DNA from: Actinoallomurus iriomotensis
GTDB taxonomy: Bacteria; Actinomycetota; Actinomycetes; Streptosporangiales; Streptosporangiaceae
Direction of reading: 5' to 3'
Assembly: GCF_030269445.1 (NCBI RefSeq)
Contig: NZ_BSTJ01000004.1
Location: 124,001 to 188,000 of the forward strand
DNA: 64,000 nt
Shown here: positions 51,508 through 63,261 of the stretch, piece after piece
Numbering within the stretch: the stretch's first letter is position 1
How the letters are laid out: each line of letters opens with the position of its first letter
The notes under the pieces: model-generated
What the model saw: the letters and a program-made list of their open reading frames with translations, nothing else
What the model was told of the DNA's origin: nothing
Databases searched by the model: none
Program-made: the position numbers and the translations under genes

Positions 51508-52803
51508 ATGAGCGACCGTCGCCTCAAGGGCGCAGCCGAGGAGCTGCAGCATCAGTGGGAGACCGACCCGCGCTGGACGAACATCGATCGTGACTACACC
51601 GCCGAGGACGTCATCCGGCTGCGCGGTTCGGTGCAGGAGGAGCACACGCTGGCCCGGCTGGGCGCCGAGCGGCTCTGGCGGCTCCTGCACGACACCGACT
51701 ACGTCAACGCGCTCGGCGCCCTGACCGGGAACCAGGCGGTTCAGCAGGTGCGCGCGGGCCTGAAGGCGATCTACCTGTCCGGCTGGCAGGTGGCCGCCGA
51801 CGCCAACCTCGGCGGGCAGACCTACCCGGACCAGAGCCTCTACCCGGCCAACTCGGTCCCCGCCGTCGTGCGCCGCATCAACAACGCCCTCATGCGCGCC
51901 GACCAGATCTCCTGGTCGGAGGGCGACGAGAAGGCGCCGTACTGGCTCGCCCCGATCGTCGCCGACGCCGAGGCCGGCTTCGGCGGGGTGCTCAACGCCT
52001 TCGAACTGATGAAGGGCATGATCGCGGCGGGTGCCGCCGGGGTGCACTGGGAGGACCAACTCGCCTCGGAGAAGAAGTGCGGCCACCTGGGCGGCAAGGT
52101 GCTCATCCCGACCGGCCAGCACATCAAGACGCTGAACGCCGCCCGCCTCGCGGCCGACGTGTCCGGCGTTCCCTCGCTGATCGTCGCGCGGACCGACGCC
52201 CAGGCCGCGACGCTGATCACGAGCGACGTGGACGAGCGCGACCAGGAGTTCATCACCGGCGAGCGCACCGCCGAGGGCTTCTACCGGGTGCGGAACGGCA
52301 TCTCGTCCTGCATCGCCCGCGGCCTGGCCTACGCGCCGTACTCGGACCTGCTCTGGATGGAGACCGGCACGCCGGACCTCGACGTCGCCCAGCAGTTCGC
52401 CGAGGCGATCAAGCGGGAGCACCCCGACCAGATGCTCGCCTACAACTGCTCCCCGTCGTTCAACTGGAAGAAGCACCTCGACGACTCGACGATCGCCAAG
52501 TTCCAGCGGGAACTGGGGCACATGGGGTACAAGTTCCAGTTCATCACGCTGGCCGGCTTCCACTCGCTCAACCATTCGATGTTCCACCTCGCCAAGGGCT
52601 ACGCCGAGGACGGCATGACGTCCTACGTGGAGCTGCAGGAGGCGGAGTTCGCCGACGAGGCGGCCGGCTACACCGCCACCAAGCACCAGCGCGAGGTCGG
52701 CACCGGTTACTTCGACCTGGTCAGCACGGCGATCTCGCCGGACTCCTCGACGGTGGCGCTGAAGGGCTCCACCGAGGAGGAGCAGTTCGTTAGGGCTCAC
52801 TGA
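51508..52803 (+). CDS. aceA: Isocitrate lyase
   Basis: 431 residues; splits isocitrate to succinate and glyoxylate in the glyoxylate shunt, cytoplasmic. The catalytic loop is [12 protein letters not shown], with substrate and metal residues in [19 protein letters not shown] and [15 protein letters not shown] 51508 follows AGGAGGG. No malate synthase gene is nearby. Divergent from the RamB-like regulator; the 118-bp gap shows no copy of the corynebacterial RamB motif that I could see. Confidence 0.97.
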   Translation: MSDRRLKGAAEELQHQWETDPRWTNIDRDYTAEDVIRLRGSVQEEHTLARLGAERLWRLLHDTDYVNALGALTGNQAVQQVRAGLKAIYLSGWQVAADANLGGQTYPDQSLYPANSVPAVVRRINNALMRADQISWSEGDEKAPYWLAPIVADAEAGFGGVLNAFELMKGMIAAGAAGVHWEDQLASEKKCGHLGGKVLIPTGQHIKTLNAARLAADVSGVPSLIVARTDAQAATLITSDVDERDQEFITGERTAEGFYRVRNGISSCIARGLAYAPYSDLLWMETGTPDLDVAQQFAEAIKREHPDQMLAYNCSPSFNWKKHLDDSTIAKFQRELGHMGYKFQFITLAGFHSLNHSMFHLAKGYAEDGMTSYVELQEAEFADEAAGYTATKHQREVGTGYFDLVSTAISPDSSTVALKGSTEEEQFVRAH

Positions 52804-52824
52804 CGGTCAGGCGTCCAGGTCGTG

Positions 52825-52858
52825 AGAGGATCCCCCGGCTCAGGCCGGGGGATCCTCT
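52825..52858 (+). terminator. Terminator of aceA
   Basis: Perfect 15-bp stem AGAGGATCCCCCGGC / GCCGGGGGATCCTCT with a TCAG loop, 21 bp after the aceA stop. Confidence 0.9.
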
Positions 52859-52968
52859 TGATTCTGCAGCTTTCCGACCAACGCCCACTTGTGTCAAAGT
52901 TTCCGACAGAGGGCACAAGGCGGTAAGAGTTGCCCTTTCCGGTTGATCCTCTGCATCTAGGGACCGAC

Positions 52969-54414
<1,446 letters not shown>

Positions 54415-54431
54415 CCCCGGTTCTTCCCACT

Positions 54432-54466
54432 GCCGCCCGCCACGCCGAAAACGTGTGGCGGGCGGC
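54432..54466 (+). terminator. Terminator after the M1 peptidase gene
   Basis: Perfect 12-bp stem GCCGCCCGCCAC / GTGGCGGGCGGC with an 11-nt loop. Confidence 0.8.
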
Positions 54467-54559
54467 GACGTCTCACCCGTACGGTGTCAGCCGGTGGTGC
54501 GCGCGCCGCGATCTTCGGTGCGCCCGGACGGTCACCGTCAGTGAGGGGTGCGACACACG

Positions 54560-55345
54560 ATGCGGCTTTACGCCTGGATCGCCGCCTACGCGTTCCGGCG
54601 CCACGCCACCTACCGCATCGCGGCTCTCTCGGCGACCTTCACCAACACCGTCTTCGGCTTCATCCGCGCGGGCGTGCTGATCGCGCTGTGGCACGCCCGG
54701 CCCTCGCTCGGCGGGTACGACGCGGCCGACGCCATCACGTTCAGCTTCCTCACCCAGTCGCTGATCGAGCCGATGCGCATCTTCGGCGGCGGCCTGGACC
54801 TGACCGAGCGCATCCGCACCGGCGACGTCGCGGTCGACCTGCACCGGCCCGCCGACCTGCAAGGTTGGTGGCTGGCCGACGACATCGGCCGCACCGCGTT
54901 CGCGCTGGTGTCGCGCGGCGCGATGCCGCTGCTCGCCGGCTGGCTCGTCTTCCCCCTGCGCTGGCCCACGCCGGCGACCTGGGCCGCCTTCGCCGGCGCG
55001 GTGCTGCTCGCCATGCTCGTGAGCTTCGGCCTGCGCTACCTCACCTCGCTGGTGGTCTTCTGGGTGCACGACGACCGCGGCGTCAACGCCATCAGCCTGA
55101 TCACGTCGATGTTCTTCTCCGGCCTGATCGTCCCGCTGGTGGTCTTCCCCGGCCGGCTCGGGGCGGTGGCCGACCTGCTCCCCTGGGGAGCGCTGATTCA
55201 GCTTCCGGCCGACGTCTTCCTCGGCAAGCGCACCGACCTGCTCACCGTGTACGCCTTCCAGGCCGCCTGGGCGGCGGCACTGCTCGCGGCCGGGCGGCTG
55301 CTCACGTCGGCCGCCCGCCGAAAGCTGGTGGTCAACGGTGGCTGA
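54560..55345 (+). CDS. ABC-2 type exporter permease, first subunit
   Basis: 261 residues with six hydrophobic segments. It belongs to the permease group that pairs with a second permease and a large ATPase (both encoded downstream). Typical stretches are AFRRHATYRIAALSATFTNT and ERIRTGDVAVDLHRPADLQG. ATG 54560 is chosen; a GTG four codons upstream is possible. Substrate unknown. The operon continues at 55999 after an antisense gene. Confidence 0.85.
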   Translation: MRLYAWIAAYAFRRHATYRIAALSATFTNTVFGFIRAGVLIALWHARPSLGGYDAADAITFSFLTQSLIEPMRIFGGGLDLTERIRTGDVAVDLHRPADLQGWWLADDIGRTAFALVSRGAMPLLAGWLVFPLRWPTPATWAAFAGAVLLAMLVSFGLRYLTSLVVFWVHDDRGVNAISLITSMFFSGLIVPLVVFPGRLGAVADLLPWGALIQLPADVFLGKRTDLLTVYAFQAAWAAALLAAGRLLTSAARRKLVVNGG

Positions 55346-55351
55346 CGTACG

Positions 55352-55900
55352 TCATCGCGGGCGCCATGGAGCGGGCTCGATCGGCGAGAGGTCGTGGAGG
55401 AGCCGCTCGGTCATCCAGCGGGCCGACCGTCCCGGGGCGTCGACTCCCCGGCAGCCGGAGAGCTGGACGTCGGCCAGGTCCGCGAGCGTGGACCCGGACC
55501 GCTGGAAGTACAGCCGAGCGCCGGCGCCGTCGTCGCTCGGGCAGTTGAACGTTCCGGACGGCCACTTCGGCGCCGCCCTGATGTCCTTGGCGAGGCGCCG
55601 CGCCAGCACGGCGTTCCCGCGGGTCAGCGCGGCCCGGCACGGCCGCTGGTTCATGCCCGGAAACCACACGGCGACGACCCCGGTCGGCCGGGAGCCGACA
55701 CTCACCAGTCCGTGGCTCGGCACCCTCCTGGAACCGTGGGACCCGACGCAGACGTGCCCGGTTCCCGACGCCCGCGCCGACGCGGATGGGGCCGCGGACG
55801 GCGGCGTGCCGCGCACCGGTGCGCCGCTCCCGCCGAAGGGCGAGCACGCGGCCAGGGCCACCGCCGACGCCGCGGCGACGGCCCGCTGCCATCGGTGCAT
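55352..55900 (-). CDS. Putative secreted lipoprotein of unknown function
   Basis: 182 residues with a short signal and lipobox LAAC (residues about 16-19), then a Pro/Ser/Ala-rich spacer and a domain with conserved-looking Cys residues (GHVCVGSHG, RPCRAALTRG, GTFNCPSDDGAGARLYF, LSGCRG). ATG 55900 follows a GAGAGGG stretch. It lies between two exporter permease genes but on the opposite strand, 6 bp from the first permease's stop, so it is transcribed against the exporter operon. I do not recognise the family. Confidence 0.7.
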   Translation of the reverse strand: MHRWQRAVAAASAVALAACSPFGGSGAPVRGTPPSAAPSASARASGTGHVCVGSHGSRRVPSHGLVSVGSRPTGVVAVWFPGMNQRPCRAALTRGNAVLARRLAKDIRAAPKWPSGTFNCPSDDGAGARLYFQRSGSTLADLADVQLSGCRGVDAPGRSARWMTERLLHDLSPIEPAPWRPR

Positions 55901-55998
55901 CCCCGCGCCCTCTCGTCTCCGGTCCCCCGCTCTCCCAAGGGATCTCACACCTCCTGCGGACCGTCCATCAAGAGCACGGCGGAGGCCGGAGGTGGACG

Positions 55999-56802
55999 AT
56001 GGTTGAGGCCGTGCGCACGTACGTGCTGTTGGCCGGCACCTGGATGCGGTCGGCCGCGCAGTACCCCGCGTCCATGGTGATGCTGCTGCTCACGCAGGCC
56101 GTGTCCAGCTCGCTCGACCTGGTCGCGATCCTGATCATGTTCGCGCACACGCCCCGGCTCGGCGGGTTCTCCCTGGCCGAGGTGATGTTCCTGTACAGCA
56201 CGTCGGGGCTGTCCTTCTCGCTGGCCGACATCACGCTCGGCACGGTCGAACGGCTCGGCGAGCACATCCGCAAGGGCACGCTCGACACCGTGCTGCTGCG
56301 CCCGGTGAGCCCGCTCCTGCAGATCGCCACCGAGGACTTCAACCCGCGCCGGCTGGGCAAGCTGATCCCGACCGGGACCATGTTCGTGGTGGCGCTCACC
56401 CGCCTGGACGTGCACTGGACCCCCGTACGGGTGGCGGTGCTCCCGCTCATGGTCGCGGGCGGCCTGTGGATCTTCTGGGCGCTCTGGGTGCTCTCCGCCG
56501 CGTGGCAGTTCGCGGTCGTCGACGGCAAGCAGGCGGGCAACTCGATCACCTACGGCGGCGGCTTCCTGACGCAGTACCCTCTGAGCATCTACGGCCGCGA
56601 CGTCCTACGCGGCCTGACCTGGGTGCTGCCGCTGGCCTTCGTCAACTGGGAGCCGGCGCTGTACGTCCTGGACCGGCCCGATCCGCTCGGTCTGCCGGTG
56701 TTCTTCCGCTTCGCGTCGCCGCTCGTCGCGGCGGCGCTGTCCGTTCTCGCCGCCCTCGCCTGGCGCGGCGGGCTGCGCCGTTACCAGTCGACGGGGAGCT
56801 GA
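55999..56802 (+). CDS. ABC-2 type exporter permease, second subunit
   Basis: 267 residues, about six membrane segments, with RLGEHIRKGTLDTVLLRPVS, a loop shared by this permease group. ATG 55999 follows GGAGG by 6 nt. The ATPase gene begins 2 bp after its stop. Confidence 0.87.
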   Translation: MVEAVRTYVLLAGTWMRSAAQYPASMVMLLLTQAVSSSLDLVAILIMFAHTPRLGGFSLAEVMFLYSTSGLSFSLADITLGTVERLGEHIRKGTLDTVLLRPVSPLLQIATEDFNPRRLGKLIPTGTMFVVALTRLDVHWTPVRVAVLPLMVAGGLWIFWALWVLSAAWQFAVVDGKQAGNSITYGGGFLTQYPLSIYGRDVLRGLTWVLPLAFVNWEPALYVLDRPDPLGLPVFFRFASPLVAAALSVLAALAWRGGLRRYQSTGS

Positions 56803-56804
56803 CG

Positions 56805-57764
56805 TTGATCGAGGTGGACGAGGTCGCCAAGTCCTTCGCCGTACGCCGCCGCGCCGGGCTGCTCCGGCGGAGCCGCACGCTCGTGGACGCGGTCGACCGG
56901 ATCTCCTTCACCGTCGCGGCGGGTGAGTTCGTCGGTTACCTCGGCCCGAACGGCGCCGGCAAGTCGACCACGATCAAGATGCTGACCGGCATCCTCACGC
57001 CGTCGTCGGGGCGGATACGTGTGGCGGGTCTGGACCCGGCCCGGCAGCGTACGGCCCTCGCCCGGCGCATCGGCGTGGTGTTCGGGCAGCGCACCACCCT
57101 GTGGTGGGACCTGCCGCTGCGCGACAGCCTGACCCTCGTGCGCCATCTGTACCGGGTCGAGCGCTCGGTGCACCGGGCGCGGCTCGCCGAGCTCACCGAA
57201 CTGCTGGACCTCGGATCCTTCCTGGACACCCCGGTACGGCAGCTCAGCCTCGGCCAGCGCATGCGCGGCGATCTCGCCGCGGCACTCGTACACGACCCGG
57301 AACTCCTCGTCCTCGACGAACCGACGATCGGCCTCGACGTCATCAGCAAGGCGACCGTGCGCGCTTTCCTGACCCGGCTCAACGAGGAACAGGGCACCAC
57401 GATCCTGCTGACCACACACGACCTCGGCGACGTCGAACGCCTGTGCCGCCGCGTCATGGTCATCGACCACGGACAGCTCACCTACGACGGGTCGGTGCAG
57501 CGGCTGCGGGAGACCGTCGACGTCGACCGCCTGCTCATCGTGGACCTCGCCGCGAGCGCGCCACCGATCGAGGTGGACGGCGCGCGAGTGGTACGCACGG
57601 ACGGCCCGCGCCAGTGGCTCGCCATCCCGTCCGACGTCAACGCCGCGGCGGTGGTCGCCGCGGTCGCGAGCCGGTACGAGGTGGAGGACATCTCCCTACG
57701 TGAGCCGGGCATCGAGGATGTCATCACCCGCCTGTACCGGACCGGGGTTCCCACCCGCTCGTGA
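56805..57764 (+). CDS. ABC exporter ATPase
   Basis: 319 residues. Walker A GPNGAGKST, Q-loop VFGQRTTLWWDLPL, signature LSLGQRMRGD and Walker B LLVLDEPTIGLD, followed by the switch His in LLTTHDLGDVERL. A C-terminal extension of about 80 residues is typical of this ATPase subgroup. The start is TTG 56805, with GGGGAG 6 nt upstream. A decayed copy of its 3' half lies at 61.3 kb. Confidence 0.92.
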   Translation: MIEVDEVAKSFAVRRRAGLLRRSRTLVDAVDRISFTVAAGEFVGYLGPNGAGKSTTIKMLTGILTPSSGRIRVAGLDPARQRTALARRIGVVFGQRTTLWWDLPLRDSLTLVRHLYRVERSVHRARLAELTELLDLGSFLDTPVRQLSLGQRMRGDLAAALVHDPELLVLDEPTIGLDVISKATVRAFLTRLNEEQGTTILLTTHDLGDVERLCRRVMVIDHGQLTYDGSVQRLRETVDVDRLLIVDLAASAPPIEVDGARVVRTDGPRQWLAIPSDVNAAAVVAAVASRYEVEDISLREPGIEDVITRLYRTGVPTRS

Positions 57765-57848
57765 TGCCGAGCCGGTCATCGGGTGGTCATCGCGCCCGCT
57801 CGCTCGCGGGAGATGACCGCTGACAAGGCACGTCCTCATCAATGACGG

Positions 57849-57878
57849 CCGGGCATCCCCGCAATCGAGGATGCCCGG
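57849..57878. terminator. Terminator between exporter ATPase and collagen-like gene 1
   Basis: 10-bp inverted repeat CCGGGCATCC / GGATGCCCGG with a 10-nt loop, between convergent genes. The same hairpin with its flanks recurs at 61474-61503. Confidence 0.75.
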
Positions 57879-57926
57879 AAATCACCATTCGTTCGATCTA
57901 CCGTCGTACGGTCCAGCCCCTACGGC

Positions 57927-59063
<1,137 letters not shown>

Positions 59064-59504
59064 GGTCTCCTCTTTTTCGGAATGGCGCGATGGCTTTCAC
59101 GCACGGGCGCTCAGATATGTATTCGGAGTGCCACATCGTGAGTCTTCCCATGCCTCGCAGTGAACAACGTGCCCGCCAGGTAATGCGCCAACAAAAAGGG
59201 CTTAGCTGGAAATTTGAATGCCCCGAAGTGCAGACCATACGGCACGCTCGAAACGGCCGTTCGCGCGATCGACAACAGAAACTCGCTCGTCATTGTTGAG
59301 CAGCCTAAGCTCCACTCTGAAGTCGGGTTCAAATCTCAGATCAACGGGATCTTCGCGGCAGGGGTCAACCGGGTAGAATTCCGACCTTCATGCATTGAAC
59401 ATCATGCATCGCACCCACCGCAGGTGGCTAGCGTCACAGACGCAACCGCGACCACGAGCCGCCCTTTATCCGACGTCCACCCGAGTCGGCGGAGGCCGCC
59501 TGAC

Positions 59505-59703
59505 CAGGACGCCGACCGGCCACTCTTTCCTGTAACGAGTCAATTTGGACACCTGTATCAAGTTGGAGAATAGGAATTTATCGCATAGGCCCAGACGGGG
59601 CCGTGAGATGCATACCCCTTCAGTCCTCCATGACGTACATGACCGAGTTAATAGTCGAGCAATACATATCGTTCGTGGTTGTTCCACGATGGTCAGACGC
59701 TCG
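59505..59703. repeat. Conserved upstream block, copy 1
   Basis: About 200 bp lying 440-640 bp upstream of collagen-like gene 1 that matches 62793-62990. The best 78 bp (59627-59703) differ by only four bases. The GC content is lower than that of the surroundings. Between this block and the gene (59064-59504) only the first 160 bp or so matches the other unit. No convincing gene is seen here. Confidence 0.7.
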
Positions 59704-60745
59704 ATCCGCAGGGTCGGCCGACCTCCGACCGGTCCGCCGTTCGATTGAAGTTCAGTCCGGATATCTCTAAATATGGCACTTTCGATCCACTGCGCACCCT
59801 TGGCCCTCGCACGACGGAGCGAACTCGAGGTCTGTCAGGTGCGCGAGGTGCGCCGCCGGCACCGTCGAGCAGTTTCGCCACGGCCTGCTCTCAGCTTCGG
59901 CGTCATCGTTGAGCCGGAAAGATTTCCGGCCCAACGCGCCGAAGATCACGAGATTGCGTGGATCGACCCGAAACGGTTTCTGATCTGCTCGACGTCCTCC
60001 TGCCCCATGGGAACGAGGCGGACTCGGGCCGTGTCGACGTCAGCGTCCGAGACCTCGGATCGTGCGCCGCCGAAAGTGCCGGGGCCGGTGGAGGAGCCGG
60101 CGGTCGGCCGCCCGTCCGCGTCGACCAGACCGTTGTTCGCCTGGTCATGTATGCCCTTGCGGCGAAGGTCGACCAGCCGCTGGGCGCGGTCGATGCCCGG
60201 CGCGGCCGGTCCTGCGCGCGACCGTCCGCGCTCGCCAGGATGGCCACCAACGCGGCGGGCGCGGCGGCGAACCAGGCATCGGAGACCGTTTCCGGTCCTG
60301 GCGGGAGACGGTTCACCTGCCTGGATAGAGCTGCCCGCGACTTCGGCTCAGTCAGCACACCCGACATCCGACCTTGGGGATCCGGACGGCCCGCAGATCG
60401 ATGCCGAAATGAAGACTTACCGGATAGAACATCTTCATGGTGATCCGGCGCCGATGCCGCCAGAGATCTGCAGGCACCAGGACGGGGGCGATGTCACCGA
60501 TGGGCGCGGCGAGCAGGTAGCTCGGTTCCGCATCGTCGGCATCGGGCACGAGTGTCACGGTGAGGCAGGCGTTCTCGCCCTCTTTGACCGCGACGCCCCT
60601 GACGCGCAGGAGGTCACCAGCCGCAGGCACGGGTCACGAGGGGAAAGTGGTGTCGCGGCTCGTGAGGCGTTGCCAGAAGTCTCGTACTTCGTCGTCGCTT
60701 ACGTGCGAGCAGGCCGGCGAGGGCTGCGTCGCTGTCGCGCGCCCG
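59704..60745. other. Degenerate region with gene remnants
   Basis: No intact gene is convincing. On the minus strand one frame ending at 59946 reads like real protein (RAQRLVDLRRKGIHDQANNG, then RVRLVPMGQEDVEQIRNRFG) but has no clear start and no recognised family. The stretch up to the histidine kinase relic looks like decayed coding DNA. Confidence 0.5.
60352..60630 (-). CDS. Unrecognised small ORF
   Basis: 92 codons with a plausible composition (CLTVTLVPDADDAEPSYLLA, then GDIAPVLVPADLWRHRRRIT). It may be a small intact gene or a fragment of the surrounding decayed region. There is no convincing RBS and no recognisable domain. Confidence 0.3.
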   Translation of the reverse strand: MPAAGDLLRVRGVAVKEGENACLTVTLVPDADDAEPSYLLAAPIGDIAPVLVPADLWRHRRRITMKMFYPVSLHFGIDLRAVRIPKVGCRVC

Positions 60746-61215
60746 CGCCGCCGTGCGGGCCGGCGCGAGGCCGAGGCCCACGGCGGACCGCCGTCGGCCG
60801 GACGCCTGGATACGCGTCGCGGAAGATGGCCTCCCCGAGGTAAGCCGGCACGCCATCCTCCGAGGCGGTGACGGTGACGTGCAGGCCGGAGCCCGTCGCC
60901 GAGCAACTCGACCTCGACCGACGCTGGCCGGACATCTGGTTCGGCGCGACACCGGCCGCGACCTGGCCGTCGGGCAGCAGCCACGGCACGAAGGTGCGGC
61001 GCGCGGGCGCGCCGACCGCCCTGAGCGGTAACTGGACGGCCACCGGTCTCCGCGTCCCCGGCCGCCCGGCGTTCGCGGCCTGCGGGCGCTGTGGCCGCTG
61101 CACACAGGCGGCGGCCGATCCGCGCCGCCTCCAGGGCGTTCTCCACCAGGTTGCCGAGGACCCCGGTTACATCGAGCGGCTCAGGCACCCGGGTGATCTC
61201 GGCGATCCGCAGTAC
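60746..61215 (-). pseudogene. Histidine kinase relic (CitA/DcuS-like ATPase domain)
   Basis: Read on the minus strand, LRIAEITRVPEPLDVTGVLG and NLVENALEAARIG (61212-61114) are the N box of a CitA/DcuS-type kinase. In other frames, in the right order, follow VTVTASEDGVPAYLGEAIFR (about 60893-60804, the degraded G1 box) and VGLGLAPARTAA (about 60778-60746, the G2 box). At least two frameshifts separate them, and the sensor and dimerisation parts are missing. Confidence 0.7.
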
Positions 61216-61254
61216 GACCCTCTTTTCAGCCGCGGGCAACGCCCTGAGGTTGCG

Positions 61255-61437
61255 GGTACGCCGGTCAGCGTCGGACAGCGCATGCGCGACGACCTCGCGG
61301 CGGCCCTGGTGCGGACCCCGAGTTGCTTGTGCTGGACGAGCCGACGATCGGCCTCGACCTCGTGAGCAAGGCGACCTGACCGTGCGCGACTTCCTGACGC
61401 GGCACGACGATCCCGCTGACCATGCAGGCACACGGAA
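61255..61437 (+). pseudogene. Relic of the exporter ATPase gene (3' half)
   Basis: Reads TPVSVGQRMRDDLAAALVRT, then, after a frameshift, PELLVLDEPTIGLDLVSKAT and a stop; RDFLTR is recognisable in another frame. It corresponds to about 57230-57430 of the ATPase gene. It lies before the same terminator and collagen-like gene as the intact copy, so it is part of the duplicated unit. Confidence 0.8.
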
Positions 61438-61473
61438 ACGATCACTGACAAGGCACGTCCTCATCAATGACGT

Positions 61474-61503
61474 CCGGGCATCCCCGCAATCGAGGATGCC
61501 CGG
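61474..61503. terminator. Terminator of collagen-like gene 2 (duplicate)
   Basis: Same 10-bp stem CCGGGCATCC / GGATGCCCGG as at 57849-57878, with nearly identical flanks from 61444 to about 61570. Confidence 0.75.
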
Positions 61504-61551
61504 AAATCACCATTCGTTCGATCTAGCGTCGTACGGTTCAGCCCCTACGGC

Positions 61552-62550
61552 TCACCAGAGCTGGCTGTGGCGAACCGCGAGACCGTTGCCCTCGGCAGCC
61601 TCGTTCGACGGTGCGTCGGCCAAGCGGTGGCGTCGACCCGTAGCGAATGAGCCGACTTCCCCCCTACCGAGCGCCCGCTGGCCGGCCAGGAGGCTTCTGG
61701 CAAAGGCCCTCTGCAGGGCCGGCGTCGAACCGACCACGATCGGAACCGAGCAGTCGGCCGGGAACTGGATCGGCAGCGGGTTGATCGTGCAGGCGGTCTG
61801 AATGACCGAGTTGTCGGCCCCGAGCGCCGTAATGTGCAGGTTGTTGCCCTGAACGGTCACCGTTGCGCAGACCGGCACGAAGTTCTGGAATGGCGGCTGG
61901 GTGAGCGCCGAGGTCGCGTTCTGGAAACCCTGGCTTACGGGAGTCGGCGTCAGGTCGACCTGCGCGACGAAGACCTGGTTGTTCCGGGTCAACGACACGA
62001 ACTTCGTATTGCCCTGAACCGTCGAGTCGAGGCACACGGTCGGACCCGCGGGTCCGGTGGGTCCGGTCGCACCGGTCGGACCGGTCGGACCCGTCGGGCC
62101 GGTGGCGCCCGTCGCACCGGTCGCACCCGTTGGACCCGTCGGACCAGTGGCGCCCGTCGCACCGGTCGGACCCGTCGGACCCGTCGGACCAGTGGCACCT
62201 GTCGCACCGGTCGGACCAGTAGGCCCGGTGGGGCCCGTCGGGCCGGTGGGCCCAGTGGGTCCGATGGCCTCGATGATCGCTAGTTGTTCGGCTCGGCTGG
62301 GTCGAGTACGGGCGACGGCGATGTTGTTGTTGCGGTTGCGGATGTGCAGCCTGATGTGATTGAAGTGCTCGTTCTCGGACCCATTCCAGTTACGGTTCCG
62401 ATGGCCGTGGAAGAAAGTACTGCGGGAGTGCGCGCTGCTGCCCCCACCCCAGCCGTCCCCGGGAACCTGGGCAGACGCGGGAAGGGCTGCGAGAATGCTG
62501 CCGCCGACTGCGGCAAGCACTCCGGTAGCCATGATCGTCTTTTTAAGCAT
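61552..62550 (-). CDS. Secreted collagen-like (Gly-X-Y repeat) protein 2
   Basis: 332 residues, paralogue of the 57.9 kb gene: signal peptide (about 1-27; LPASAQ), a polar linker, a shorter Gly-X-Y tract of about 75 residues (mostly GPT and GAT, no GQT), and a C-terminal domain ending AVRHSQLW. The C-terminal domains share only their ends and overall pattern, so the proteins have diverged in function or partner. ATG 62550 follows the same GAGGAGACC as copy 1. No membrane anchor is visible. Confidence 0.83.
   Translation of the reverse strand: MLKKTIMATGVLAAVGGSILAALPASAQVPGDGWGGGSSAHSRSTFFHGHRNRNWNGSENEHFNHIRLHIRNRNNNIAVARTRPSRAEQLAIIEAIGPTGPTGPTGPTGPTGPTGATGATGPTGPTGPTGATGATGPTGPTGATGATGATGPTGPTGPTGATGPTGPAGPTVCLDSTVQGNTKFVSLTRNNQVFVAQVDLTPTPVSQGFQNATSALTQPPFQNFVPVCATVTVQGNNLHITALGADNSVIQTACTINPLPIQFPADCSVPIVVGSTPALQRAFARSLLAGQRALGRGEVGSFATGRRHRLADAPSNEAAEGNGLAVRHSQLW
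62044..62265. repeat. Gly-X-Thr coding repeat tract of collagen-like gene 2
   Basis: About 74 codons of GPT/GAT triplets, without the 63-bp higher-order unit of copy 1. Confidence 0.8.
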
Positions 62551-62792
62551 GGTCTCCTCTTTTTCGGAATGGCGCGATGGCTCTCACCTACAGGGCGCTC
62601 ATATATGTACTCAGAGTGCCGTATAGCATGTATTCCCCGGCCTTGCCGCGAACAACGTTCCCATCGGGTAATGCGCTACCAAAAAGGGCTTAGCTGGAAA
62701 TTGGAAGGCTCCAGAGTGCGACCATGAGACATTTATGTCCGAGTCACCGAAGACTTCCACATTCGCCCTATATTTATTCCATGGCCGTCACC

Positions 62793-62990
62793 GATCCGCC
62801 GACCGGCCGTTATTTCCTTAACGAGTCAATTTGGACAGCTGTATCAAAGTCGGAAGATAGGGTTTTATCGCATCGGACCGATAGAACTGTGATATGGATA
62901 CCCCTCCAGTCCTCCATGACGTACATGACCGAGTTAATAGTCGAGCAATGCATATTGCTCGCGGTTGTTCCACGATGGTCAGACGCTCGA
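62793..62990. repeat. Conserved upstream block, copy 2
   Basis: Matches 59505-59703 (see there). Here it lies about 240-440 bp upstream of collagen-like gene 2 because the intervening DNA is shorter. Confidence 0.7.
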
Positions 62991-63261
62991 TCCAGCGAGC
63001 CGTGTTAGGGCTCAGGTCACACGGCGGGATGGCCCATCGCGGCAGGACCTGTGGGGATGGCGATCGTCGCGGCTGCTGGGGCGTTACACTTCCCGCACGC
63101 GGAGGACGCGGAGGACAACGTGATTTCTCTGGAGCGGATCCTCGCGTGATATGCCACTGGATTTCGGGGAGACTCTAGCCTTCTAGCGGCCGCAGTTGGG
63201 CGTCGGTGACCAACGCATTGGGAAACACGTCAGCCCGATCGCCCGCTTCATCACGAGGGGC
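62991..63261. other. Intergenic region, no gene recognised
   Basis: A 30-codon frame from ATG 63057 (ending NVISLERILA) is seen but has no recognised relative. Nothing else is supportable. Confidence 0.35.

Noticed and set aside
51389-51508. Classical RamB binding motif between ramB and aceA
   Set aside because: I looked for an AACTTTGCAAA-like element and found only loose AT-rich similarity, so no operator is claimed.
59608-59748. Small ORF conserved between the two upstream blocks (beginning with MHTP or MDTPP)
   Set aside because: No RBS in either copy, the ends diverge completely, and only two of the four base changes in the core are silent; DNA conservation is explained as well by a regulatory or RNA role.
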